A DNA stretch of 64,000 nt from NCBI RefSeq assembly GCF_020880815.1, contig NZ_JAJITD010000024.1:1-64000 (forward strand), in the 5' to 3' direction. Source of the DNA: Paraburkholderia sejongensis. Lineage in GTDB: Bacteria > Pseudomonadota > Gammaproteobacteria > Burkholderiales > Burkholderiaceae. The notes beneath the pieces are model-generated. The model was not told the DNA's origin. It ran no database searches and saw nothing but the letters and a program-made list of their open reading frames with translations. Below are positions 8,341 to 16,845 of the stretch, piece after piece. The position numbers and the translations under genes were made by a program. How positions within the stretch are numbered: position 1 is the first letter of the stretch; every line of letters starts with the position of its first letter.

Positions 8341-9513
8341 ATGAACGCACCGCACGACACGCCCACGAGCCCCTCGTTTCCATCGCGCCTGCCGAACGTC
8401 GGCACGACGATTTTCACCGTGATGAGCGCGCTCGCCGCGGAAAAAGGCGCGGTCAACCTCGGCCAGGGCTTTCCCGACTTTGCGTGCGATCCGAAGATCG
8501 TCGACGCGGTCGCGCACGCGATGCGCGACGGCCACAACCAGTATCCGCCGATGGCCGGCGTGCTGCCGCTGCGCCAGGCGATCTCGGACAAGATCGCGAA
8601 TCTGTACGGACGCCGTTACGACGCCAATAGCGAAATCACCGTGACCGCCGGCGCGACCCAGGCGCTGCTGACCGCGATTCTGTGCGCCGTGCATCCGGGC
8701 GACGAAGTGATCGTGATCGAACCGACTTACGACAGCTATCTGCCGTCGATCGAACTGGCCGGCGGCAAGCCCGTATTCGTCACGCTGGAGGCGCCCGATT
8801 ACGCGATTCCGTTCGACCGCCTCGCCGCCGCGATCACGCCGAAAACGCGGCTGATCATGATCAACACGCCGCACAATCCGACCGGCACGGTCTGGCGCGC
8901 GCAAGACATGCGCAAGCTCGAAGAGATCGTGCGCGGCACCAACGTGCTGATCCTGTCCGACGAGGTGTACGAGCACATGGTCTACGACGGCGCGCCGCAT
9001 GAAAGCGTCGCGCGCTATCCGGAGCTCGCGCAGCGCAGCTTCGTGGTGTCGAGCTTCGGCAAGACCTATCACGTGACGGGCTGGAAGGTCGGCTACGTCG
9101 CCGCGCCGGCCGCGCTCACCGCCGAGTTCCGCAAGGTCCATCAGTTCAACGTCTTCACCGTCAATACGCCGATGCAGATCGGTCTGGCCGACTATATGAA
9201 AGACCCGGCGCCCTATCTGGAGCTGCCGGCGTTCTATCAGAAGAAGCGCGATTTCTTCCGCGCCGGTCTCGCCGATTCGCGCTTCAAACTGCTGCCGTGC
9301 ACCGGCACGTATTTCCAGTGCGTCGACTATTCGGCGATCAGCGATCTGCCCGAAGCCGAGTTCGCGCGGTGGCTGACCGGCGAGATCGGCGTCGCGGCGA
9401 TTCCGGTCTCGGCGTTCTATCACGAGGCGCACGAATCCGGCGTGGTGCGCTTCTGTTTCGCGAAACAGGAAAGCACGCTGGCCACCGCGCTCGAACGACT
9501 CGGGCGACTCTAA
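8341..9513 (+). CDS. PLP-dependent aminotransferase, methionine aminotransferase type
   Basis: A 390-residue fold-type I class I/II aminotransferase. Visible motifs are PHNPTG at 177-182, SDEVY at 206-210 with Asp207, and the PLP-binding Lys241 in SFGKTYHVTGWK. It is closest to the YbdL/KAT-like group (methionine, kynurenine or glutamine transaminase), so a role in methionine salvage or aromatic amino acid turnover is plausible. I chose the ATG at 8341 because it opens the conserved domain; a longer frame from 8242 lacks support. A TACAAT box at 8258-8263 may be its -10 element. Confidence 0.85.
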   Translation: MNAPHDTPTSPSFPSRLPNVGTTIFTVMSALAAEKGAVNLGQGFPDFACDPKIVDAVAHAMRDGHNQYPPMAGVLPLRQAISDKIANLYGRRYDANSEITVTAGATQALLTAILCAVHPGDEVIVIEPTYDSYLPSIELAGGKPVFVTLEAPDYAIPFDRLAAAITPKTRLIMINTPHNPTGTVWRAQDMRKLEEIVRGTNVLILSDEVYEHMVYDGAPHESVARYPELAQRSFVVSSFGKTYHVTGWKVGYVAAPAALTAEFRKVHQFNVFTVNTPMQIGLADYMKDPAPYLELPAFYQKKRDFFRAGLADSRFKLLPCTGTYFQCVDYSAISDLPEAEFARWLTGEIGVAAIPVSAFYHEAHESGVVRFCFAKQESTLATALERLGRL

Positions 9514-9622
9514 GAGGCCCCGCGCGATGTCACGAACGAAACACCGTTCCTTGCCATCGCGCGTTGCGGCATCGGTGCGCGCCGCCTGCCGGGGCGCGCG
9601 GCACCGGGCCCGCATTAGCACA

Positions 9623-10273
9623 TCACGACGCCCGTGCCGACGCCGCGATATAGGCCTTGCGCTCGTCGGTCACGCGCTGCGCGGCCGGCCGCGCATTGAC
9701 CGTCTTCACATAGCTCTTCCAGTCGATCCCCGCCTCGAGCAGAAAATCGCGACCGTAAATGGTCCGCGTCGCCATTCCAACCAGCGGCAGGCTCACGAAA
9801 CCCGCCGCGTCCGCCACGCCGAACTGCTCGCCGCACAAATACGGCGCAAACTTCGCGATCCGCTTGAAGCCGGCGATGTGATGCGTCAACAGCCTCTCCA
9901 CTCGCCTCCTGGTCGCGTCGCTGACGGTGCCGCCGAAAAATGCTTCGTTGTACAGATTGCGCGCGGTCAGTTCGAGATGCACATCGACGAAGAAAATCAT
10001 TTCGCGCTCTTTTGCGGCGAGCCACGGATCGGCCGAGAAAATCCGCTTGTCGGGAAAGCGCGCGGCCAGATATTCGACGATACATTGCGACTCGCACAGA
10101 TCGCCGTGCTCGGTCTGCAGATAAGGCACCTTGCCGAGCGGCGAATGCTCGAGCAGTGCCGGCTCCTGACTCGGCATCACCAGCACTTCTTCGAACGGGA
10201 TGTCATGCTCGAGCAGCACGAGCTTGACCTTGCTGTAGTAGTTCGAGAGCGCGAAACCGCACAGCTTGATCAT
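9623..10273 (-). CDS. Glutathione S-transferase family protein
   Basis: The 216-residue protein has the thioredoxin-like N-terminal domain (about 1-78) with the cis-Pro glutathione site in GKVPYLQ and the ES pair in DLCESQCI, then an all-helical C-terminal domain. It is a soluble cytoplasmic enzyme that would join glutathione to electrophiles or reduce disulfides. An AGGAGA site 7 bases ahead of the ATG at 10273 sets the start. It is divergent from the beta-oxidation operon, sharing its upstream region, which suggests possible shared control. Exact substrate unknown. Confidence 0.88.
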   Translation of the reverse strand: MIKLCGFALSNYYSKVKLVLLEHDIPFEEVLVMPSQEPALLEHSPLGKVPYLQTEHGDLCESQCIVEYLAARFPDKRIFSADPWLAAKEREMIFFVDVHLELTARNLYNEAFFGGTVSDATRRRVERLLTHHIAGFKRIAKFAPYLCGEQFGVADAAGFVSLPLVGMATRTIYGRDFLLEAGIDWKSYVKTVNARPAAQRVTDERKAYIAASARAS

Positions 10274-10353
10274 CCGGTGTCTCCTTTTCACGTTGTTCGA
10301 CACCGCGCGTCGAACTCGACGCGGCGGCATTCGAGCAAATCATCCAGTAAATT

Positions 10354-10365
10354 GCACGATCGTGC
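10354..10365. promoter_or_regulatory. Palindrome at the acyl-CoA operon promoter, TetR-operator-like
   Basis: GCACGATCGTGC is a perfect 12-base palindrome that touches a TATTCT box (10366-10371), a candidate -10 element of the plus-strand operon. It sits between the divergent glutathione transferase and 3-hydroxyacyl-CoA dehydrogenase genes. Its ACGATCGT core also occurs in the palindrome at 20669-20680. Repressor identity is unknown. Confidence 0.5.
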
Positions 10366-10398
10366 TATTCTAAAAAAACCATGGAGTCGAGCATCACA

Positions 10399-11955
10399 AT
10401 GAACTCTCGCAATTTCAGCATCGAGACCATCGGCATTGTCGGCACCGGCGCAATGGGCCGCGGCATCGCGCAGATCGCGGCGCTCGCGGGCCTGCGTGTG
10501 CGGCTGTACGACACCAACCCGAGTGCCGTCGGCGCCGCGCGCGACTACCTCGCGGAGACTTTCGCCAAATTGACCGCCAAAGGCAAGCTCGAGCAGTCGC
10601 GCTCGCTTGCCGCGCTCGCGAATGTCAGCGGCGTGCAGAACGTCAGCGAGCTGGTCGGCTGCGACCTGATCATCGAAGCGATCGTCGAGCGGCTCGACGT
10701 CAAGCAGGCCCTCTTTCGCGAACTCGAAACCGTTGTCAGCGGTCGCTGCATCCTCGCGTCGAACACGTCGTCGCTGTCGATTACCGCCATTGCCGCGGGC
10801 TGCACCGATCCGTCGCGAGTAGTCGGTTATCACTTCTTCAATCCCGTACCGCTGATGAAGGTCGTCGAAGTGATCGACGGGCTGCGCAGCGACCCCGCGG
10901 CCGGCGACGCGCTGATGGATCTCGCGCGCCGCATGGGTCACACGCCGGTGCGGGCGAAGGACATGCCGGGCTTCATCGTCAATCACGCGGGCCGCGGGAT
11001 GAATACCGAGGGCCTGCGGATCGCGGGCGAAGGCGTCGCGAGCTTCGCGGACATCGACCGCATCATGCGCGAGCAGGCCGGCTTCCGGCTCGGGCCGTTC
11101 GAGCTGCTGGACCTGACCGCGCTCGACGTGTCGCATCCGGTGATGGAGTCGATCTATCATCAGTTCTACGAAGAGCCGCGCTACACGCCGTCGCCGATCA
11201 CCGGCACGCGGCTGATGGGCGGCCTGCTCGGCCGCAAGAGCGGCGAAGGTTTTTATCGCTATGTGGACGGCAAACAGCAGGTGCCCGCCGAAGCGCCGGC
11301 GCCGCGCGCTTTGCCGGGCAGCGTGTGGGTCAGCAGGCGCTATCCGCAGGCGTATGACGCGGTCGTGCAACTGGTCGGCAAAGCCGGCGTAAAACTCGAC
11401 GACGGTGCAACGCCCGCAGTTGATTCGTTGATCGTCGTCACGCCGTTCGGCCACGATGCGACCACCGCCTCAATCGACGAAGCCCTCGATGCGAGCCGCG
11501 TGGTCGCCGTCGATGCGCTGTTCCCGCTCGTCGGCGCGCAGCGCCGCACGCTGATGACCACCCCCGCCACCACCCGCGCCGCGCGCGATCAAGCGCATGC
11601 GCTGTTCGCCGCCGACGGCGTTCCGGTCACCGTGATCCGCGACTCGACCGGCTTCGTCGCGCAACGCGTGGTCGCGACCATCGTCAACATCGGCTGCGAT
11701 ATCGCGCAAAAGCAGATCGCCACGCCGGACGACATCGACCTCGCGGTCACGCTCGGCCTCGGCTACCCGCGCGGGCCGCTCGCGCTCGGCGATGCGCTCG
11801 GCGCCGGCACGATCCTGACCATCCTGCGCAACATGTGCAGCGTGCTCGGCGAGCCGCGCTATCGGCCGTCGCCGTGGCTCGCGCGGCGCGCGCAACTCGG
11901 TTTGTCGCTGACGCAGCGCGACGCGGCGGACACGCAAGCGGAGATCCAGCAATGA
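10399..11955 (+). CDS. 3-hydroxyacyl-CoA dehydrogenase (PaaH/PaaC type)
   Basis: The 518-residue enzyme oxidises (S)-3-hydroxyacyl-CoA with NAD. It has a Rossmann domain with the GTGAMG motif near residue 15, the catalytic His in GYHFFNP, a first C-terminal helical domain, and a second copy of that domain (about 415-500), the layout of the ~500-residue PaaH-like enzymes. The paaH annotation is possible, but no other paa genes are nearby. It is the first gene of a plus-strand operon; its stop overlaps the start of the next gene by four bases. The start could also be at 10381, six residues longer. Confidence 0.88.
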   Translation: MNSRNFSIETIGIVGTGAMGRGIAQIAALAGLRVRLYDTNPSAVGAARDYLAETFAKLTAKGKLEQSRSLAALANVSGVQNVSELVGCDLIIEAIVERLDVKQALFRELETVVSGRCILASNTSSLSITAIAAGCTDPSRVVGYHFFNPVPLMKVVEVIDGLRSDPAAGDALMDLARRMGHTPVRAKDMPGFIVNHAGRGMNTEGLRIAGEGVASFADIDRIMREQAGFRLGPFELLDLTALDVSHPVMESIYHQFYEEPRYTPSPITGTRLMGGLLGRKSGEGFYRYVDGKQQVPAEAPAPRALPGSVWVSRRYPQAYDAVVQLVGKAGVKLDDGATPAVDSLIVVTPFGHDATTASIDEALDASRVVAVDALFPLVGAQRRTLMTTPATTRAARDQAHALFAADGVPVTVIRDSTGFVAQRVVATIVNIGCDIAQKQIATPDDIDLAVTLGLGYPRGPLALGDALGAGTILTILRNMCSVLGEPRYRPSPWLARRAQLGLSLTQRDAADTQAEIQQ

Positions 11956-12740
11956 GCGCCGAACTACTCGCCTCGCGGCCCGTCGGCAGCGAATCCACGC
12001 TGGTGCTGACACTCTCGAACCCCGGCGCGCGCAACGCGCTGCATCCGGACATGTACGCGGCGGGTATCGAGGCGTTCGACACCGTCGAGCGCGATCCGTC
12101 GATCCGCGCGGTCGTGATCACCGGCGCCGACAACTTCTTCTGTGCGGGCGGCAATCTGAACCGGCTGCTCGAAAACCGCGCGAAAGAACCGTCCGTGCAA
12201 GCGGACAGCATCGACATGCTCGGCGAGTGGATCTCGGCGCTGCGGCTGTCGTCGAAGCCGGTGATCGCCGCGGTCGAAGGCGCGGCGGCCGGCGCCGGTT
12301 TCTCGCTCGCGCTCGCCTGCGATCTGATCGTCGCCGCCGATACCGCGAAGTTCGCGATGTCGTACGCGCGTGTCGGTTTGACGCCCGACGGCGGCGGCTC
12401 GTGGTTCCTTGCTCAGGCGCTGCCGCGGCAGCTGGCCACCGAAGTGCTGATCGAAGGCAAACCGATCGGCGCCGCGCGTCTGCACGAACTCGGCGTGGTC
12501 AACCGGCTCGCGAAAGCCGGCGCCGCGCTCGACGGCGCGCTCGCGTGGGCCGACGAACTCGGCGCGATTTCGCCCAATTCGGTAGCCCGCATCAAAGGCC
12601 TGATCGCCGCGGCCGGCACGCAGCCGCTCGCCGATCATCTGGTCGCGGAACGCGATAACTTCGTCGCGTCGCTGCATCACCGCGACGGTCTCGAAGGCAT
12701 CAGCGCGTTCCTCGAAAAACGCGCGCCGATCTACAAATAA
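11952..12740 (+). CDS. Enoyl-CoA hydratase/isomerase family protein
   Basis: A 262-residue crotonase-fold enzyme. The oxyanion-hole segments are NFFCAGGNL and VEGAAAGAGFSLALACD, and the active-site loop reads GLTPDGGGSWFL, where Asp stands at the place where classic hydratases have Glu. That pattern is more like isomerases, and a role as stand-alone oxepin-CoA hydrolase is another option I recall for Burkholderia relatives. It overlaps the dehydrogenase gene by ATGA and so is translationally coupled; together they cover two steps of a beta-oxidation-like cycle. Exact substrate open. Confidence 0.85.
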   Translation: MSAELLASRPVGSESTLVLTLSNPGARNALHPDMYAAGIEAFDTVERDPSIRAVVITGADNFFCAGGNLNRLLENRAKEPSVQADSIDMLGEWISALRLSSKPVIAAVEGAAAGAGFSLALACDLIVAADTAKFAMSYARVGLTPDGGGSWFLAQALPRQLATEVLIEGKPIGAARLHELGVVNRLAKAGAALDGALAWADELGAISPNSVARIKGLIAAAGTQPLADHLVAERDNFVASLHHRDGLEGISAFLEKRAPIYK

Positions 12741-12761
12741 ACGAGGAGCGAGCCGCCCGAC

Positions 12762-13478
12762 ATGCCCGACTACCAACTGCCGAAACGTCGTCGCATCTTC
12801 CTGATGCGTCACGGCGACGTCACCTACTTCGACGACTCCGGCCGCGCGATCGATCCGGAAACCGTGCCGCTGAACGCGAACGGCCGCGACCAGGCCAGCG
12901 CCGCGGGCCGTGTGTTCGCCGAGCAGCAGGTGCGCTTCGATCGCGTGATCGTCAGCGGCTTGCCGCGCACGGTCGAGACCGCGCGCCGCGTGCTCGCCGA
13001 AACCGGCCAGCAGATCGAGCTCGAGATCGAACCCGCGTGGCAGGAAATTCGCGGCGGCCGGCTCGGCAGCATTCCACCGAGCGATATCGAGGCGGCGTTC
13101 CTCGGCGTGTTCGACGGCATCGTGCCGGAAAGCACCCGCTTTCTCGACGGTGAGACGATCGGCGAGCTGTTCGATCGCGTATTGCCGGCGGTCGCGGCGC
13201 TGCGCGAGGACACCTCGTGGGACACCGTGCTGCTGGTGCTGCACGGAGGGGTGAACCGCGCGATCCTGTCGCACGCGCTGACGGCGGGCGGCCGCACGTT
13301 CTTCGGCCACCTGTCGCAAGCGACCGGCTGCATCAATGCGCTCGACGTCGGCGCCGCGCCGCGCGACTGGGTGCTGCGCATGCTCAACCATTCACCGCCG
13401 TCGCCGCTGCATCGCGACGTTCGCAACACCACGATGGAAATGCTCTACGCACAATTTATTCGATACCAGCGTAGTTGA
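12762..13478 (+). CDS. Histidine phosphatase superfamily protein
   Basis: The 238-residue protein has the RHG motif at 16-18 (phospho-acceptor His17), Arg69 in SGLPRT, a likely acid Glu95, and the second His161 in LVLHGG. This is the complete phosphoglycerate mutase-like phosphatase active site. It lies 21 bases after the hydratase gene and 20 bases before the kinase-like gene in the same operon. A phosphatase paired with a kinase and an acyl-CoA dehydrogenase suggests a phospho-acyl-CoA substrate rather than a sugar phosphate, but this is inference. Confidence 0.88.
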   Translation: MPDYQLPKRRRIFLMRHGDVTYFDDSGRAIDPETVPLNANGRDQASAAGRVFAEQQVRFDRVIVSGLPRTVETARRVLAETGQQIELEIEPAWQEIRGGRLGSIPPSDIEAAFLGVFDGIVPESTRFLDGETIGELFDRVLPAVAALREDTSWDTVLLVLHGGVNRAILSHALTAGGRTFFGHLSQATGCINALDVGAAPRDWVLRMLNHSPPSPLHRDVRNTTMEMLYAQFIRYQRS

Positions 13479-13498
13479 CACCAAACTGGAGGAGACAC

Positions 13499-14605
13499 AT
13501 GGCGCAGGCCACGCAGACCGGCGAACCGAGCCGTCAACAAGACTATTCGGCGTTCGAGGGCACCCGCCCGGTCAACGAACGGCAACGCTTCGACCTCGAC
13601 GCACTCGCCGCATGGCTGACCCGGCACGTCGACGGTTTCGCCGGGCCGCTCACGCTCGAGCAATTCGCGGGCGGACAATCGAATCCCACTTTCAAGCTGA
13701 TCACGCCGTCGCGCTCCTACGTGATGCGCGCGAAGCCCGGCCCCGCCGCGAAGCTGCTGCCGTCCGCGCATGCGATCGAGCGCGAATACCGCGTGATGGA
13801 CGCGCTCGCAGCCACGGACGTGCCGGTCGCGCGGATGCTCGCGCTGTGCGACGACGAAAGCGTGATCGGCCGCGCGTTCTACGTGATGGAATTCGTCGAG
13901 GGCCGCGTACTGTGGGATCAGTCGCTGCCCGGCATGAGCCCGCACGAACGCGCGGCGATCTACGACGAGATGAATCGCGTGATCGCGGCTCTGCACAGCG
14001 TCGACGTGCAAGCGGCCGCCCTCGCCGACTACGGCAAGCCGGGCAATTACTTCGCGCGCCAGATCGGCCGCTGGAGCAAGCAGTATCTGGCGTCCGAGAC
14101 CGAACCGATCGACGCGATGCACCGCTTGATCGACTGGTTGCCGCAGCATATGCCGGCGGAAACCGGCGAGCGGGCCTCGATCGTGCACGGCGACTACCGG
14201 CTCGACAATCTGATCTTCGCGCGCGACGAACCGCGGGTGCTCGCGGTGCTCGACTGGGAACTGTCCACGCTCGGCGATCCGCGCGCCGATTTCGCGTATC
14301 ACTGCATGGCATGGCACGTCGACCCGGCGCAGTTTCGCGGCATCGCCGGGCTCGACTGGGCAGCGCTTGGTATTCCTGATGAAGCGCAGTATGTCGAGCG
14401 CTATTGCAAGCGCACCGGCTTCGAGATTCACGGCGACTGGAATTTCTACCTGGCGTACAACATGTTCCGCATCGCCGCGATTTTGCAGGGGATCATGAAG
14501 CGCGTCGTCGACGGCACCGCGTCGAGCGCGCAGGCACTCGACGCCGGCCGGCGCGCGAAGCCGATGGCCGAACTGGCCTGGCGCTACGCGCAGAAAGTTC
14601 GCTAA
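13499..14605 (+). CDS. APH-family phosphotransferase, ACAD10/11 kinase-like
   Basis: The 368-residue protein is a protein-kinase-fold small-molecule kinase. The Brenner motif HGDYRLDN holds catalytic Asp232 and Asn237; Asp252 in LDWE is the metal-binding Asp. It is close to the kinase domain of animal ACAD10/ACAD11 and to LvaA of Pseudomonas levulinate catabolism, which phosphorylate 4-hydroxyacyl-CoA. An acyl-CoA dehydrogenase of the matching type follows after 25 bases, supporting that role. GGAGGAG before the ATG at 13499 decides the start. It is not likely to be an antibiotic kinase. Confidence 0.88.
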   Translation: MAQATQTGEPSRQQDYSAFEGTRPVNERQRFDLDALAAWLTRHVDGFAGPLTLEQFAGGQSNPTFKLITPSRSYVMRAKPGPAAKLLPSAHAIEREYRVMDALAATDVPVARMLALCDDESVIGRAFYVMEFVEGRVLWDQSLPGMSPHERAAIYDEMNRVIAALHSVDVQAAALADYGKPGNYFARQIGRWSKQYLASETEPIDAMHRLIDWLPQHMPAETGERASIVHGDYRLDNLIFARDEPRVLAVLDWELSTLGDPRADFAYHCMAWHVDPAQFRGIAGLDWAALGIPDEAQYVERYCKRTGFEIHGDWNFYLAYNMFRIAAILQGIMKRVVDGTASSAQALDAGRRAKPMAELAWRYAQKVR

Positions 14606-14630
14606 ACACCCGTTATCCGCGAGGACCCAG

Positions 14631-15890
14631 ATGAATTTCGATTACACCCCGAAGGTTCAGGCGTTGCGCGAAAAACTGCTCGCCTTCTTCGACGCGCACA
14701 TCTATCCGAACGAGCAGGCGTTCTATGCCGAAATCGCGCGCAACCGCCAGAACGGCAATGCGTGGCTGCCGACCGAACTGGTCGAGCAACTCAAACAGAA
14801 AGCACGCGACGCCGGCCTGTGGAATCTGTTCCTGCCGCAATCGGAACGCGGCGCCGGCCTGACGAACCTCGAATACGCGCCGCTGTGCGAGATCATGGGC
14901 CGCGTGCCCTGGGCGCCGGAGGTGTTCAACTGCAACGCGCCCGACACCGGCAACATGGAGACGATCGAACGTTACGGCAGCGAAGAGAACAAGCGCGAAT
15001 GGCTCGAACCGCTGCTGCAAGGGCAGATTCGCTCTGCATTCCTGATGACGGAGCCGGAGGTGGCGTCCTCGGATGCGACCAATATCCAGACGCGCATCGT
15101 GCGCGATGGCGATCATTACGTGATCAACGGCCACAAGTGGTGGTCGTCGGGCGCCGGCGATCCGCGCTGCAAGGTCTATATCGTGATGGGCAAAACCGAT
15201 CCCCAGGCGCCGCGCCATCAACAGCAGTCGATGATCCTCGTGCCCGCCGACGCGGCCGGCATCACCGTGCATCGTCCGCTCACGGTGTTCGGCTACGACG
15301 ACGCGCCGCACGGCCATATGGAAATCACGCTCGAGAACGTGCGCGTGCCGGCCGGCAACATGCTGCTCGGCGAAGGCCGCGGCTTCGAGATCGCGCAGGG
15401 CCGTCTCGGGCCTGGCCGCATTCACCATTGCATGCGGCTGATCGGGCTCGCCGAGCGCGCGCTCGAACTGATGGCGAAGCGCTCGTTGCAACGCGTCGCG
15501 TTCGGCAAACCGGTCGCATCGCATGGCGTCACGCAGGAGCGTCTCGCGCAAGCGCGCTGCATGATCGAGCAGGCGCGGCTGCTGACGCTGAAGACCGCGT
15601 ACATGATGGACACCGTCGGCAATAAGGGCGCGCGCGGCGAGATCGCGATGATCAAGGTGGTCGCGCCGAATATGGCCTGCCAGGTGATCGACTGGGCGAT
15701 TCAGGCGCACGGCGGTGGCGGCGTCAGCGACGACTTCCCGCTCGCCTATGCGTACGCGTCGGCACGCTCGCTGCGTTTCGCCGACGGTCCGGATGAAGTG
15801 CATCGCAATGCGATCGCGAAGCTCGAACTCGCGCGTTACATGGATGCGGGCGCCGCGGCTCGGGTGGACATGCCGGTCACACGCGTTTGA
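14631..15890 (+). CDS. Acyl-CoA dehydrogenase, ACAD10/11-like
   Basis: The 419-residue flavoprotein has the standard N-terminal helical, beta-barrel and C-terminal helical domains. The FAD loop is FLMTEPEVASSD. The C-terminal motif is ADGPDEVH at 384-391 where medium-chain enzymes have the YEGT block with catalytic Glu; as I recall, animal ACAD10/11 have the same motif. It follows the kinase gene and would remove the 4-phosphate group to give an enoyl-CoA or 3-hydroxyacyl-CoA. It is the last gene of the five-gene operon. A 130-base gap separates it from the next gene. Confidence 0.9.
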   Translation: MNFDYTPKVQALREKLLAFFDAHIYPNEQAFYAEIARNRQNGNAWLPTELVEQLKQKARDAGLWNLFLPQSERGAGLTNLEYAPLCEIMGRVPWAPEVFNCNAPDTGNMETIERYGSEENKREWLEPLLQGQIRSAFLMTEPEVASSDATNIQTRIVRDGDHYVINGHKWWSSGAGDPRCKVYIVMGKTDPQAPRHQQQSMILVPADAAGITVHRPLTVFGYDDAPHGHMEITLENVRVPAGNMLLGEGRGFEIAQGRLGPGRIHHCMRLIGLAERALELMAKRSLQRVAFGKPVASHGVTQERLAQARCMIEQARLLTLKTAYMMDTVGNKGARGEIAMIKVVAPNMACQVIDWAIQAHGGGGVSDDFPLAYAYASARSLRFADGPDEVHRNAIAKLELARYMDAGAAARVDMPVTRV

Positions 15891-16022
15891 TTGGGGTTTC
15901 AGCGCGCGCGTTCTGCGCGCTGCGCCCCTCTGCCGCGCTCAGCAGCATCGCGCGATCTATGCTCTAATTTTCGACAACAGCGGCGCCCTCCTTGCGGCGC
16001 CGCTTTCACGAAAGGAGCCAGG

Positions 16023-16724
16023 ATGATCGACGTCTATAGCTGGGCGACCCCGAACGGCCACAAGGTTCACATCATGCTCGAGGAAACGGGCCTGTCCTAC
16101 ACCGCGCACGGCGTGAATATCGGCGCCGGCGACCAGTTCAAGCCCGAATTTCTCGCCATCAGTCCGAACAACAAGATCCCCGCGATCGTCGACCCGGACG
16201 GGCCGAAAGGCGCCGACGGCCGGCCGTTCGCGTTGTTCGAATCGGGTGCCATCCTGATTTATCTCGCCGAAAAAACCGGCAAGTTCCTGCCGGCCGATCC
16301 GGCCGCCCGCTATGCGGTATTGCAGTGGCTGATGTTCCAGATGGGCGGCCTCGGTCCGATGCTCGGACAAACACATCACTTCCGCGTCTATGCGCCCGAG
16401 CAGATCGAATACGCGGTCAACCGCTATACGAACGAAGCGCGGCGCCTATATGGCGTGATGGATACGCAACTCGGCAAGACGCGCTATCTCGCCGGCGACG
16501 ACTACACGATCGCGGACATTGCCGCGTTTCCGTGGACCCGTTCGTGGCAGAACCAGGGGATCGAGCTCGATGCGCTGCCGAACGTGAAGCGCTGGCATGA
16601 AGAAATCGCCGCGCGGCCGGCCGTGGTGCGCGGCGTCGATGTACTCGCGTCAGCGCGCGTACCGCTCATGGACGACAAAGCGAAAGAGATGCTGTTCGGC
16701 GCGACACAGTACGCGAAACACTGA
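16023..16724 (+). CDS. Nu-class glutathione transferase, YfcG-like disulfide-bond oxidoreductase
   Basis: The 233-residue protein begins MIDVYSWATPNGHKV. Thr9 and Asn11 match the residues that hold glutathione in E. coli YfcG, which has no catalytic Cys or Tyr and works as a glutathione-dependent disulfide reductase. SPNNKIPAIVD and FESGAILIYLAEKTG are also conserved. Cytoplasmic. GGAGCCAGG before the ATG sets the start. It follows the acyl-CoA operon on the same strand after 132 bases and ends at a strong hairpin. Role in the pathway is not shown. Confidence 0.9.
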   Translation: MIDVYSWATPNGHKVHIMLEETGLSYTAHGVNIGAGDQFKPEFLAISPNNKIPAIVDPDGPKGADGRPFALFESGAILIYLAEKTGKFLPADPAARYAVLQWLMFQMGGLGPMLGQTHHFRVYAPEQIEYAVNRYTNEARRLYGVMDTQLGKTRYLAGDDYTIADIAAFPWTRSWQNQGIELDALPNVKRWHEEIAARPAVVRGVDVLASARVPLMDDKAKEMLFGATQYAKH

Positions 16725-16769
16725 TTCCCCGCACTCGCGCTGGTATGGGCGAGAGCGAGACGTTTCAAA

Positions 16770-16807
16770 ACAAAGCGCGAGCGGCATTTGCCCGCTCGCG
16801 CTTTTTG
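16770..16807 (+). terminator. Terminator after YfcG-like gene
   Basis: A 13-bp stem (AAAGCGCGAGCGG with CCGCTCGCGCTTT) with a seven-base loop and T-run lies between this gene and the convergent MaoC gene. Confidence 0.88.
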
Positions 16808-16845
16808 TTGGCCGCGCGTCCGCTGCAATCAGCGCAATCGGCGCG

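Noticed and set aside
13499..14605. Aminoglycoside resistance kinase
   Set aside because: The APH fold is shared, but the operon with acyl-CoA enzymes and likeness to the ACAD10/11 kinase argue for a CoA-ester substrate.
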